Shown here one piece after another: positions 1 through 12,831 of a DNA stretch of 64,000 nucleotides. Below the pieces are notes generated by a model, which had not been told where the DNA came from, made no database searches, and saw only the letters and a list, made by a program, of their open reading frames with translations. Each line of letters begins with the position of its first letter. Position 1 is the stretch's first letter. The DNA is from Ciborinia camelliae (lineage: Eukaryota; Ascomycota; Leotiomycetes; Helotiales; Sclerotiniaceae): contig JANPYM010000005.1 of the NCBI GenBank assembly GCA_025890175.1, positions 392,505 through 456,504 on the forward strand, given 5' to 3'. Made by a program: the position numbers and the translations under genes.

Positions 1-1740
1 GCCAAAATTAGGTAAAAACAACAAAAATAGTGTGGTTGCTATTATCGGTTGCTATCATCGGCTGCTGTTATTTGCCACCACTGCTATATGAAGCACGTGG
101 GCAATTTTATCAAGACCTCCACTACCCAACCGATAAGTATCTCCTTATTTAATTTCTTATTATCATGGGATCTCTCGGGTGAATAATTGTGAACGGAATC
201 TTTACCTTGGCTTTAATGGAATGGATTCAAACCATAGGATTCTACATCTTATGATAAATCATTCAAAATTGTTCATTTAAAACATACATCCATATAAGCA
301 TGGTAGCAGGCTGATCAGTATGAAGAAGTATGATAGAAGTGAAGATTTTGCTGACCATTCTTATCTAGTGATCACATATATTATGTGGTTCTTACATGGC
401 TATATTGTGTCTGAGGCTCTGCTTCCAGACTTTATTTCACATGTTGATTTACTGCTATACACAGTCAAAGATAGCTGCAAGAATATTGGTGAACATTGGT
501 TGACACCTTAGGAACAATGTTAAACAAGGGTTTTTGAGGGATAATGATTTTGAGTCAGAATTAGCAAGCGCAAATCCTATTCAATAACTTCAGTTACAAA
601 AATGGGAACTGAAGGTTCGAAACAACTTAAGATTGCCCTTGGCATTATCTTGCAGACCTTTGATATCAAACTCCATTGTCTGGATCAATGCTCTTTATTG
701 AGCACAGAAATTCTGAGGCTCGTATTGCCGCCCATCTCTGGAAAATCGGGCACACATCCGCCACAGGCTTCTCCTGCGAGCAGCAGAAAATTGATACAAA
801 TTGGAGTATAGAAGCGGAGCATTGATATAAACAAGGACTTTTAAAGTAATCAATGAATTTGAAGCATACTGGGTGAGGGGTAATATCTGCCAAAGTAGTC
901 GAATGTAAGGGGCCGTGGCAGCTCCAGAGATTCGGATACTTGGCCATTATCAGGCAATTGAGCAACCAATGCACTCCCAAACCAAGCATGCAGGAACAAC
1001 AAATATGATGGATGGATAAACCTTCGGGGTTGGAATTTCTCAACAAGGGTTAACAAACTACCCCGAATCCCACCTAATGACTTCAAATCCTATCAATCTA
1101 AAGTTTGCCACTTGAGCTTCGTTTGGGCATTTGCCTGGCCGTTTTCACATCCAAGAACAAAACTCCATCTTCATACCAGTGTCAAGCCCGGAGGCGAGAG
1201 TATAGCCAGAAGCATGGAGTGTCAGGCATTCAAGTATCATACTTGAATTACAGAACGGTCGGGAGTATTCATCGGTCCCCGTATATAAAATGTGTAATAG
1301 GCTTGGAACTGTATCATGAGGGGGGTTGATTCATCCCATCAAAATGCATCGACTGAACCTTCGGCTCAATATTATTGGGATCATAAAATGACGAGACTGT
1401 TTGAGGATACTATAATGGGACGATAGAGCTGTTTGGAAGGATGCTCTGGGAAGTGATGTTGCAGTTTACCGCCTGTGGCAGAATCCTGAGTCATCTCTGA
1501 CAAATCTTTACCTACACCACTGAGACTGTCACGCCTTCCAAATCAGACGAAACTACCTACACCTCACTTTTCTTTTTTTCTGATCGCCGAAGAACCATCG
1601 CTCGCATTTCGCCAGCAAATCTTTCCTTTCATTCGATCACACTCACAATAAATCATTGTGTCCGTCTCATTCCTTGCCATCGATGAGAACGCCTCATTAA
1701 CCTCAAACCTCAATTCTCTTCCGCGTCGCGAGCCTACCAG
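1..1740. other. Gene-poor left edge and 5' leader of the 2EXR gene
   Basis: No gene can be supported here. Short open frames occur on both strands but none shows family motifs or a consistent splice pattern. An open frame at about 12-152 (+) could be the last exon of a gene lying mostly outside the window: it follows a TTAG acceptor-like site, has a hydrophobic stretch and ends in TAA, but it is too short to call. From about 1550 the sequence turns CT-rich, as expected for the 5' untranslated leader of the gene starting at 1848. Confidence 0.5.
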
Positions 1741-1847
1741 GTAAGATCAGATACTGTTTAAGTTGCAAATTGTAAAAATTGACGTTTTCCCAGATTGCTT
1801 TCTCATCTCATCATTTTTACCCCTTTTCTTCGATATCCCAATGCAAG

Positions 1848-2735
1848 ATGAAGTCTCTTACACCATGGGAATACATCATGGCGAAACGTCGGTTCACTTT
1901 GTTTCCCAAGCTACCAACTGAGATTAGAGAAGCTATTTGGAGGATGACTCTGGTGCCACGCTTGGTTGAGGTCTGGCCAAAGGGGGGAGAGTTAGATGGC
2001 TTTTATTCAACAACCCGTCTACCATCTGCAATGACTGCATGTCGAGATTCCAGAGCAGCTGTTCTGCATCTGTATCCGCAATGCTTTGGTGGAGCAGTGA
2101 TTGTAGCCAGGATTCGAATTAATTTTGATCTCGACACTCTGTTCCTTGACTGGAAAATTCAGGGCAGTCTTGTCCCTTTCATGTCATCCATTACTGTACA
2201 AGAAGCCAATAAGATGCGGTACCTGGCTTTTGATCCAGAAATTCATCTTGGACGTAAAAACTATGGGGTCAGCCTTACCACCTCCAAGCTCAAATGCAGT
2301 CCTGAGCTGCGAGATAATGTTATTGTGGATCACTATGATGTCAAAGTCGAATTTGAAATTCTGGAATGGCTTGCTTCGGCAGTAGTCTGTATGCCAGGAT
2401 TACAGGAGATTACATGGATTCAGGAAGCATGGCCAATGAACTCTGGAGATTACCAAAAGCACGATGAGTTCGCCGAGCTGAAAATACTTGGTGGAGAAGA
2501 CGAGATTCTTGATAATATCTCCACAGAAGATGACTCTGATGAAGATTCGTCGGTGATATCTTTTTCCAGTTCCGGTCTATTCGAAATCATGGAGGTACAT
2601 TTGATAGAAAAGTTTGTGGAACGGGGGATTACTTTCTTTTTCCGATATGGCTGGAGACCTGAGGATGCTTCGACCGGCATTCCTCGCCACCGTTTTGTTT
2701 CCAGATCGTCGGAGGAGAGCAGTCCCATCCAATAG
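1848..2735 (+). CDS. 2EXR domain-containing protein
   Basis: Intronless coding frame of 295 residues. Near the N-terminus it carries the fungal 2EXR signature: 'FPKLPTEIREAIW' followed by 'RLVEVW' and, further on, 'TTRLPSAMTACRDSRAAV', the usual order in this F-box-like family. The C-terminal third is acidic and Ser-rich ('STEDDSDEDSS'). Function of the family is unknown. Start choice: a 53-bp intron-like segment (1741-1793, GTAAGA to CAG) lies in the leader, so the in-frame ATG at 1779 would be intronic. 1848 is the first exonic in-frame ATG; 1878 (context ATCATGGCG) is a strong alternative. An out-of-frame ATG at 1841 opens a 26-codon upstream ORF overlapping both, which could dampen translation. 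No neighbour suggests a role. Confidence 0.85.
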   Translation: MKSLTPWEYIMAKRRFTLFPKLPTEIREAIWRMTLVPRLVEVWPKGGELDGFYSTTRLPSAMTACRDSRAAVLHLYPQCFGGAVIVARIRINFDLDTLFLDWKIQGSLVPFMSSITVQEANKMRYLAFDPEIHLGRKNYGVSLTTSKLKCSPELRDNVIVDHYDVKVEFEILEWLASAVVCMPGLQEITWIQEAWPMNSGDYQKHDEFAELKILGGEDEILDNISTEDDSDEDSSVISFSSSGLFEIMEVHLIEKFVERGITFFFRYGWRPEDASTGIPRHRFVSRSSEESSPIQ

Positions 2736-3561
2736 AGTCTAGGAGCAGAAACATCCTTTCAACTGAGGCTGCAACTAGTCTCATGAGGTCATGAGAATTG
2801 TGGAATATGGTAATATTACCATGGTAGCTATAGTCAGATAAATATATACTAACATAGGAGGGGGCATGAGATTCACATCTTGCAGAGAGATGCTCGGAAA
2901 GAAGAAAAAAAATAGCATTTGCCATGAGGTTTTCTCGCTGTACAATTCCTCAAATTTAGCTCCGCAATATCATATTATAGCTACGACCATCCTTCGCATG
3001 CCTGTCGTGAATATCCCAATCCAGACACCCATCCAATCTACAAACACTCAATAAACAATTTCAGCTGGGTATTATAACATCTTGCAAGCTTTCTCATTCC
3101 TATTATATAGCCTCATGACGATTTTCCGAATGTTGGAGTTTATTTTTTTTCGATTCTATGATTCTATGATTCTATGATTTTTGTCTCAGATGGGAATTGC
3201 ATGATTCGGACCTTGGGCCTGTGGTATATATCAGAAGGTAGGTAGGTAGGTAGGTAGGTAGGTTTGTGTTGAAAAGAGTGCTGAGATTTTTGTATAGGTG
3301 CGCAAGGTACATCGTGGCGAGAGTGTACGAGGATGAAAATGAAGATGAAGAATTGCTATGCTAATTAGCCATCAGCTCGATATCTACATAAGATATTGAT
3401 GAGTATTTCTGAGTCCTGATGTTGGAGATTGATGATTTCGGTATTATCATATGCTAATGATATGACGAATTGAAACCGAGTTGTATAAAACAGCTTTTAA
3501 AAGTACAGGATATATATTATGCGCAAGCTTCTAGTGTGGGATGTATCCTTCCGTCGGGCTA
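2736..3561. other. Intergenic, convergent gene ends with simple repeats
   Basis: Spacer between two converging genes. It contains a short TTCTATGA-type tandem near 3150-3180 and an (AGGT)n run at about 3237-3262. No coding frame is supported. Confidence 0.6.
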
Positions 3562-6034
3562 TCACAACCTCCTCACTCCTATATCTCCCCCAAACCCAGC
3601 ATTATCGCCTTCAACTTCAACATCAACATCCCGCATCTCCATCCTTCCTATTCTTCCATCCCCTTCCACTCCAACCCAGTCTCCATTCCCATTCTCATAC
3701 TCATAAACACCTTCGTCTCTCCTCATTCTTTTCTCCTCTTTCAACTCTCTCATTTCCCTCCGTCTCCCACCCTCATCTTTATCAATCATCCCTACCACTT
3801 TATCCCAACTCGCGGAACTCCATCTCCATACCCTGGCAATAATCCTCGCTAGCCACGTTTTTGAAAATCCATTTGCGGGTCGCCCAATCTCCCATTCTTC
3901 AAGTGTCTTCACACCATCTGCGCCGGTTTCTGGGGTTGGGATGTAGAAGATTGTTATTAGAAGTCCTATGAGCATAAATATTGAGAAACTGGAGGTGACT
4001 TATTAGTGGATGGTGTATGCAAGGCGCAGAAAGAAAGCTACGTACATTAAAAGTGAATATGGAAGCCAGAGTTGGATGTCGATATAGTTAATGCCATGAC
4101 CATAATTGACGTATGCGAGAAATAGTTGGGCGATGACAGATCCTAGTTTCCCGAAAGCTGCCGATATACCGTGGGATACTGCACGGTAACGAGTGGGAAA
4201 GAGTTCCGCTGCAATCTGTGGGGGCTTGGTTAGCGATTCTTTTATGTCGAGAGGGGCATCAATGAAGAGGTTATGGTAGTAGACTGACTATATATGTGAT
4301 GGTATTTGGACCTGCAAGCTAGTGAGTTGACGCTTCGTCATGGATCAAGGGGGTATCACATACCAAAATTGAAGAATATCTGACATAAAATATACAAGAC
4401 AATAGTAGCTGCTGAGCCGCCAATATTATACAAATGATTAAAGGAACCTCCGATAATGATGAAAAGTATGAAAAGAAAGAAGAAACCAATTATCTGAATC
4501 TTTCGTCTTCCAATCGTATCAATAGCTACGAAGGTGATAGCGCAACCCATGATTGCACCAATAGAGACTACAACAAGACTTTGCCACACGTCATCGACTA
4601 GAAGAGGATAGATGGAGGTTGGTGGGGTTCCGATACCGTGCCAGATTGTGGATATGATATGAGGGCTGTTCATCCCAAGCCCGCTGTGTATCTTGTTAGA
4701 AATCAAAACCAAGAAATGATATTAGCGAGCTCAAAAGAGATTGTGGTTTTGTCAGATATAAGGAATGTGAAATTGGACAGCAGGATGACTTACTAGAAAG
4801 GCAAATCTACACAAAACCAACACATTGAGGTGGCAATCAGAGTCCTCAGATTTCCTTTATACCAAAAGTAATCCTTGAAATCCTCCCAAGAAGGGATTGG
4901 AGGTGGTTTGTTATCATTAGTATTGCCCAATGTTTGATACTCGAGAAGTTCATCTCCTTGAGAATTAATAGAACTTGGTCGCCGATTCCCGTTCATAACT
5001 GAACCGCGGAATCGTAACTGCGCTGGTACTTCTATAGAAGTAGTAGATGCAGCCTCCGACTCAATTTCTGATGGAAGATATCTGTTCAAATCTGATGCAG
5101 CCTTCTTACTGTCTCTAACAACATCCGCTGTATACCTTGGGGATTCGATAATGGTAAGCCGAAACCAAAGAGCAATAACTGCTGGGATAACTCCCACACC
5201 GATGATCCATCGCCATATAGAATCCATAGTTTTGAGGCATTCTCCAGTACAATCCGATATCGTAGCATCTGCTGGTATTCCATCTCTTTGACTTGCAGCA
5301 GCAATTAAAGATACTAAAGTTGCGGCGAGTTGACCGAGAGGTTGACACATAAAGACAGCAGTCATCATCTTCCCCCTGAGTTTATGTGGGGCAAACCTAC
5401 AACATATTTAGCAAACCGATATGCGGAAATCAAAAGAACATACATACTCTGCAGTGAGCACACTGCTCAGTGGATAGTCCGATCCAATACCAATCCCTAA
5501 AATAAAACGCCATACCAACAACCATACAATAATAGACATCGAGCCTTCGATACCACTAGATGACATCACGACACCCAATGTTGCGAAGATTGTGATCATC
5601 AACTCCAGTCCATACATCTTTCGTCTTCCATATAGATCAGCACCTAGACCGAATCCAATTTGACCAATGATAGATCCACCTAGTGTGACTACACTGAGAG
5701 CAATCTCGTAATTGTGAGGCATTACTCCTTTGTTGGTATCATCTCCATAATAGATAATCCCTAGCATGGGAATGACCATGTTGATCGCAAAAATTGAGTA
5801 TGCATCCGTGAAGAAGCCTACTCCAGCAACGACCACTACCCAGAAGCATTCTGAATACTCAGAACCCTCAAGACGTTCAAAGATATACTTTCTCCGGTCG
5901 GATTCCTGATCGAAAAGAATTAGCTAGTCGACAATGTATAAAATGAAGACGAGGTTCACATCAATGTGGTCAAAATCATCATCTGCGAAAGGATTGAGAA
6001 ATAGCTTTAACCATCGCAATCCCCAGGGTGGCAT
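3562..6034 (-). CDS. Phosphate:H+ symporter, Pho84-like (MFS)
   Basis: Seven exons: 6034-5960, 5905-5448, 5396-4794, 4683-4364, 4311-4289, 4215-4046, 3988-3562. Joined, they give 2076 nt, exactly 691 residues plus stop. The product is a major facilitator carrier of the phosphate:H+ symporter family, expected in the plasma membrane to import inorganic phosphate. Support: N-terminal 'FADDDFDHID', first helix 'GVGFFTDAYSIFAI', 'GADLYGRRKMYG' loop, family signature 'GIGIGSDYPLSS', 'EFAPHKLRGKMM', 'ESPRYTADV' before the long cytosolic loop, and 'AAELFPTRYRAVSHG' in the second half. The C-terminal tail is long and rich in Arg, Glu and Gly. Exon 5 is only 23 nt. Glycerophosphoinositol carriers (Git1) are close relatives and cannot be fully excluded. 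Confidence 0.9.
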
Positions 6035-7327
6035 TGTTCTGTTTGTAGATTACTTGAAGATCGTCCCTCGTTGGACTTCGCCCGAGGCGTTTGACTATTA
6101 GAAAATATCCAAAAGTATGAAGCTGGGTTCAATTCCAGCAAAACAAAAAGTCACAGATACATGCTTCAGACTTGTCAAGATGATGGGAGCATGAAATACT
6201 GAAAGAAATAAGAGCTTGATGAGATATACTTGCAGAGACAACTCGAGGCTGAAAGCGAGGCGTTTCTCTTAGGCACACAGCCTGCCGCCCGAATTTAGAC
6301 GATACCTGTTTCTGGAACACACAGGCTGCGGTAATATGCCAAGATAGGGATGTAGTCCAGTAGCAAAACGCCTCGGAAAACAGACCTAAAATATATATAT
6401 GATTGATCACGAGAATGAGTAGGAAGAAATTTCATCGAGCGGCACGAAGGTAGCAATGATTTTGCATGCTGACATATAATTTTGAACTTGTCGATAGACG
6501 GTGTCGAGATATGATTCAGATCTCTCATTGTGAACTGAAACAGAGTTTCTGCCTGTTGCTTCGCCTTCATCAAATGGCAAATGCCCATTTCGTATTTTTG
6601 AAAGAAAACTGTATTCTCATAGATCAAATTCTTCAATATCAAAAGTTGAGATGAAGTTGAGATGAAGTTGAGATAAAGTTGGAATGAAGTTGGGATGAAA
6701 TTCGCGAAGTTAAGAAATCGAGGGGGAAAAGAGCAGGGGCCACATTTTCAGGGATTCCCACGTGGGTTCATTGATTCGTTTCTAATAACTACCAAACTTC
6801 CTTCAACTGCATCTTTACCATCTATCTCTCACACCCAAAGCTCACCCTCCCCAACAACCGGTTTCTGCCAAATGAGTAATAAATATTCAATATTGCTGCT
6901 CCACAAAGCATGGATGGCAACAAGGCTGAGTCCCAATCCTGTATGGACGTCTTAGATGCAGGAGCATGCCTACTTTTGGTATCGTCTTTCCACATCGGCG
7001 TCGATTGATTTGGGCCTCGAGACGGTATGAACCATCACACTCCAGTCCAGCTTGCACTCTACAATTGAATCGCCCAGCAAATGATTACTTCATGGCTCAA
7101 TATGTGCTAGACCGTTGGTGTCACACACCACTTTCTTGCCCAGGCACCAGGATATTGTCATGACCCTGCCCTGGAATTCTTGTAAAAGTTGACATGGCTT
7201 CAATTTCCCTTTCCTCTCTTCTATCAATAATATCGATTTCCATCGTTGTTGAACTATTTCATTAACTCCCCCTGAAATCTGCTTTTATATTGATCTACGA
7301 ACTATCAAGTGAGTCGGGGAATACATC
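6035..7327. other. Divergent promoter region
   Basis: Shared upstream region of the phosphate transporter (-) and the 804-residue gene (+). Open frames inside (for example 6129-6410 and 6295-6642, both minus) lie in the transporter leader and show no family features. An 11-bp tandem repeat is listed separately. Confidence 0.5.
6645..6699. repeat. 11-bp tandem repeat, 5 copies
   Basis: Five head-to-tail copies of a unit close to GTTGAGATGAA; the first two are identical and the rest differ by one to two bases. It lies about 610 bp upstream of the transporter start, so it could hold repeated factor-binding sites or be an ordinary minisatellite. Confidence 0.85.
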
Positions 7328-10023
7328 ATGAGTGGAATTGGGTGGTCGGCAGGAGACATCGCTTCCGGCCTGAAGGTGGTATGGGGTGTATGGAAAGCTA
7401 TTTCCGACGGACCTATGAGTGCTAAAGTTGAAGCAAAACAATTTTTTGAAGAATTCTACCTCATTATACAATGTTTAAATGATTGGGAACAACGGAATGA
7501 AAGCTCGACAGAGGGTTCCAGCTTAACACACGCCCCGTCACAGCTCAAGAAACAATGCATCGAGTTTCTCTCCAGGCATATGCACTTGATACGGATGGCG
7601 AACCCTCAAACAGCAACAGCCAAAAATGGTGCACTTCTATGGTTAAGAAATGTTCATTTCTCAAAAGAACAGATTAAAACTTTATATCAACAAGTTAAAT
7701 GGCCATTCGAGCGCGATCAAGTTTCGCAGCTTCGTACAAAGATGGAGCTATATCTCAGTCTAGCCACTTACAAAATATCTGCATTGAACCACTCAGTTTC
7801 CCAAGATACGAACAATATGGTCCGAGAGATGAGGTACATCAGATTATCCAAATGATACTGCAGAAAACTGACTTTTGTGTAGCATATCCCACCAAGAATT
7901 ACTTTCGTCCAATCTCAAGCTGGTATCTTCTCATCTCGACTTGGTATCCCTGATCACACTCAATTTGAAAAGAGTAACACATCCCCTCGAGTCCGGCTCA
8001 CAAACCAACAAAATTGACTATCCTATGCTGCGCCAACTCGAACAAGCCTTAACACCTCCACAACCTCTCAGAGCAATTGAATACAACCATGCCATTCAGT
8101 ATCCTTGTCAAAACCAACATGGTGAAGATCCACCTATTTCTGTCACGCGACCAACATCGTCAAGTGTAAACGATATACAAGATGATCGAGACGAGAGACG
8201 TTACATTCTATCACAAAGATTGGAGAATTTGGCGATGAGACGCGTCGAAACAATCGATTCCATCTCTATATATCCAAGAGGAGGGGTAGAACGACCAATT
8301 GACCCACTAATTTCACGTTTGCAAGATATGCGAGGACAAATATTTGATGCCGTAGGTATACAGCCTATGAATTCTAATATCTCTATTCATATCGAGCATT
8401 CATCATCAAGATTGGAACCGGAAAATGCCTTGTTGCATGAGCTTGAAGCATGGAACCAACTGGAAAGTCGTATTCAACGTGAAATATTGCATCCTGCACA
8501 TCTTATATCTCAAGCCCAAAGATCGAGTAATGACTCAGCCAATGAAGAGATATCATATGTGCAATCATCACCACGCAGTAGTGGAAGTTCATTCCAGGAC
8601 ATTACTGGATCCTCTTCGACTAGTGTTTTAGGCACATCTCCGATGAATCGATTTCTCGGTATTCCCTATAACAGTCCCAACAGTACACCCGGGTATTTTC
8701 CTACCCCGCATGAATCTGATGGCTCTCCCGGACATAATAGAGCTTTATCCCTGACGTCAATATCACCAGCACCGTCAATACGTGTCGATCCATCAATACC
8801 AGTGTATTTGTAAGTTACAAACATTATCTAGATGTCCGCTGACTCATTTGTTACAGACTTTATTCTAAACATGTGGTAAATGGTTTCATACAATCTATTG
8901 TTCGATCAGAAATTGCTGAAGTCGTAACTATAAATACTGTCAGCCAGGACGGACATACTGAAATTCGTCACTCAGTCGATCCTTCTAGTCCGTCAATGTC
9001 AGAAACATCCATGATACCTTACCTGGATAATCGCCACGTTGACAAAGATGAATCTCATAGATATCGTATCCAAATGATGGGATCTCACCGGCTCAAGGTA
9101 ACGAAGTCCGATGAACATCAAGGCCAAAAGATTCTAAGCTTCAAATATCCGCCAATTTATACATTTCATAATAAGAAAGGTAAAACTTTCTTGGGCTCTC
9201 CAGCCGCTGTCGACTCATGGCTAACTTGTATTAGACTTTCTAGAGTTTCAACGTTTGATCATTCTCAAGGAAGTCAAACATTACTTTGATGTTCAATGGA
9301 TCAAGTCCATCAAAGACAAGGAATACCCATGTCGCCTTTCTACAATTCGAATTCTTCGTGATCCAACATCTCGTGTTCGATATATTCTCTACTTTCGCAA
9401 ATCTTCAGACCATAAATCGGGGTTTGAGGAATGGCCTGGTAAATATAATTCCTTCCATCTTATTTCATATTGGAAACCTTCATTTGGACTAACAAAAGAA
9501 AATCCAGTATCAATATTCAAAGAACCAAAAGAACCCAAAACCAAAGTCATCACTTTAGAGAGTCTGGATGGCCGTCCTTTACATGTAGCTCGAAAGCAGA
9601 CGTTGGGACTACCGAGAAATAATACTCGGGGTAGTATTACTACGATCGGCTCACAAGAATCTACAAATGGTGCATACGAGAGACTTCAGGATAGATCTGC
9701 CAGTGCACATGTTTCTGGAAAGAGTAGTATGAGCATCAAGGGATTGATTGTGGAGTTTTATGATATTAATGGTTAGTGTTTAAAGTTTTCTCTACTTTCG
9801 ATCTCCAATCTTCTTCCTTCATCTCTGATCTACATACTCCCCCTCATATATACTTATTCTTATATGTATACTCACTCTAATCCAATCCATTCCCCCCTCA
9901 GATTGCCACACCTTCTGGAAAGAATTCACAACTAAAGAATCAATTTTCGATGGTATTCCTAATGGTACATTGGAATTATCTGATCATCGTGATCCGAGGA
10001 ATAATTTTGCGGAATTGGCTTAG
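7328..10023 (+). CDS. Conserved fungal protein of unknown function, 804 aa
   Basis: Five exons: 7328-7833, 7883-8809, 8857-9179, 9235-9771, 9902-10023. All four introns have GT/AG ends and the sum (2415 nt) closes to 804 residues. The first ~165 residues ('GWSAGDIASGLKVVWGVWKAISDG') form the helical N-terminal domain seen in many uncharacterised filamentous-fungal proteins that carry no recognised effector domain. The middle (residues ~200-480) is Ser/Pro/Asn-rich and probably disordered. The last ~300 residues are more folded-looking ('DFLEFQRLIILKEVKHYFDVQW', split by an intron after the first base of the Asp codon) and end in 'FTTKESIFDG' and 'RDPRNNFAEL'. I do not recognise an enzyme or binding motif and assign no function. 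Confidence 0.85.
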
Positions 10024-12831
10024 AGGTTAGTCGGTTGGTCGATGCAGGAGGTACCTTCTGAAGGTTTGCAGGGGAAATTCAAGAGACAGACAGGGATCGA
10101 TAAGAGATGAAATGGTGGGAAAAAGAACCCATCTAATATTCGTTGGGTTTTTTATATATAATGTGATATGATGTATATATAGGTACGATATAACGTTAGT
10201 ACCTAGTTTATTGGAACTTAGAACTTGGGACGGCGTTGGTGTTGGTGTTGGTATCGGTGTTGATGGCTTAGCGAGGATTTGGAGTTGTGGTTAGACTTGG
10301 AGTCTGGAGGGAAGATTATGGGGAAATGTGGTTTGTTAGTTTTGGGGAGTGGGTTGGGTTGGGTTGAGTGGGCTCGGTTGTTTTGATTATAATAGTTGGG
10401 GGAGTTGGGGGGGTTGGGACGAGGAGAAAGAGGAGGAGAAGAAGGAGTTGGATTTGATGTTATGATATGATCGATATGATACCCAGGGCTGAGCGTAATA
10501 AGAATCTCTTTCTGGTCTATGTTTTTTTTTTTTTGAGTCTATATTATATGTATGTATGGATTTATGTATGTATGCACTTCCCTTTGATCGATTTGATGAT
10601 CGTGTAATCCAATCCCATCCGATTCTATCGATTTAGCCACACTTACATATACACTCATATATACACATACATACACATATACACACTATTATCTAATACA
10701 TGTATGTATTCTATATTATATATTTTGAAAAATAGATAGATAGATATTCATATCTTAACATCTATCTATCGATCGATCTGAATACGTATCGTATCCACAG
10801 CGATATTGTATTTATTCCCATCTATCTGATCTATCTGGTCTGGTCGGTCTATCCATCCGTCATATATACCACCGATCCCTTCACTTCTCTTCTCCAAGAT
10901 CTCTTCTCCAAAATCTCTTCTCCAACAAAATGAACCTCGATACAGTGATAGAGTGACAGATCTCAAAATCTCAGCTCATCAGCTTCATCAGCTCGATCTT
11001 CATCAAATCAATCTTCGACAGAAATCTGCCTACATATATATATTCATCTATTTATATCAATATAAAAACTATTTATGTTATTGATTTATTTGTTTATTCA
11101 TCCACCTAAAAAATAAAGAAATAAAAGAAATGAAATCTCTTTATACTCTATATATACTAGGGCCTACACCCTATACCCTTTATCAACTTTTTTTCTTTCT
11201 TTCTCTTCCTTTTTCTCTCTTTCTTCTCTCTCCTTCCTTCTCCTTCCTTCTCCTCTTTCCCTTTCCCTTTTTCTTTCTTCTCTTCCCCCTTTCCCTTTCC
11301 CTTTCCCTCTCCCCTCTTTCCCTTTTCCCTCTCCCTCTCCCTTTACTTTCTTCTTTCTTTTTCCTCCTTTCCATAAAAACCATCAAATATCTCCTCACCA
11401 TCAAATCAAATATCTCCTCACCATCAAATCAAATATCAAGTATCAAATATCATAAAACACACCCATCTCGTAAATTGGGTTGAGTTGGGTTAAGGTTGAA
11501 TGGAGTTGAGTTGGCTATCTATCTCGATTTGCATCTTCATCTCTTTTCCTTCATCTACTTATACCTGCACTACTAGGTAGGTAGCTATTAGTAGCTATAC
11601 TACTAGATAGCTACTAGATAGCTACCAACGCTAGAGAGAGATATATATACCTATCTATCTATCTATCAACCAACGCTAGAGAGGTATATATACATATATA
11701 TATACCTATATATATAAAGAAAAGAAAAGAAAATTTCATCCTTACTTACTTACTTACTCAATTATCTACCTACTTACCCTCACCTTACCCCCCTCCTCCC
11801 CCCCGAGGACTTCAATACACGCACGTCACATACACTCTCCCCCTTACCAACACATCATATCACATCATAACCCAACTCACATCACATCACATCACAACCC
11901 AACCCAACTCACAACCCAACTCACCAACTCACATCACACAACATAATTCCACACAATTCCAATCAATTTTCATTCCAATTCCATTCCAATTCCATTCCAA
12001 TCCATTCCATTCCATTACAAAGCAAAAAGTTAAGGTTTAGGTTTAGGTTTAGGTAGTTTAGGTACTTAACATACATACGTACTTAACATACCCGTGGACG
12101 TACTTGATATTGATTGATTGATTGATTGATTAAATCAATCATTCCATCCCATCCCCACCACCTCCCTTCACCTCTCCTCCCCTCCCCTCTCCCCTCCTAT
12201 CCTCTCCTCTCCACCCCTCACCTCATCCTCCCCTCTCCACCCCTCTCCACCCTCACACACTACCACAAATTCTCAAATAGAGAGAGAACCCCAAGTAAAA
12301 AAAAAAGAGAAAAAGGAGGAAATCCACGACGCGCAAGAGATCAACAAGTATCAAAGGAAAAAAAAAGAGAAATGTAAAAAAAAAAAAAGAGTCTCGAGAG
12401 CTATCATAATAAATACAGAGTAGTATTGATCCGGAAGAAAGTTTTGGGAAGAAAAGCCGTCGACACAAGAAAGTTTTTTGGGTAGAATTTGAATCTAAGG
12501 AAAAAGAAGCCAATGTTTGTAAAAAGCGTAATGGTCTTTGTCTGGTTGCATTTTATCCTCTCCCCTTCTGTCATTCTCATGTGCAAATAAAACTCCTCGA
12601 AATATCACTCATTCTTGAATGCAAGACCCCCATTATGGCCCCTACGACTTTGCCTCGCAGAAGCTCATCGCCCCCAAATATCATCCTCCACCCCATCGCT
12701 CGCTTCGTCCACTTCCAAATATTAAGGATCAATGATTAAAGGGACATGAATTGAAAAGTAAAGTATCGGTTGTGTCGTGTCGGTACCATCATGAAAAAGG
12801 CAGGCCCTGATTATTAAAAGAACATCACCCC
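10024..12831. other. Long convergent intergenic region, low complexity
   Basis: Spacer between two gene ends. It holds T/G-rich runs, poly-T, GTAT/ATAC and TATC microsatellites, a long pyrimidine tract (listed separately), CATCACA and CATTC-type arrays around 11870-12015 and a CTCC-rich tract around 12160-12260. Open frames here are low-complexity products of the repeats. I see no gene. Confidence 0.6.
11190..11375 (+). repeat. Polypyrimidine tract
   Basis: About 185 bases that are almost only C and T on the plus strand (TTTC, CCTTCT and TTTCCC units). Such tracts can adopt triplex structures; no functional evidence here. Confidence 0.85.

Noticed and set aside
12..152. Possible last exon of a gene left of the window
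   Set aside because: Too short and hydrophobic; the rest of the gene would be outside the window.
6129..6642. Minus-strand frames upstream of the phosphate transporter
   Set aside because: They lie in the leader of the transporter, overlap each other, and show no conserved features.
9205..9260. Apparent frameshift in the 804-residue gene
   Set aside because: Explained by a 55-bp intron (9180-9234) with GTAAAA donor, GCTAAC branch and TTAG acceptor that restores the frame.
12033..12054. TTTAGG repeats resembling telomere DNA
   Set aside because: Only three units and the wrong sequence for the usual fungal TTAGGG; fits the surrounding simple repeats.
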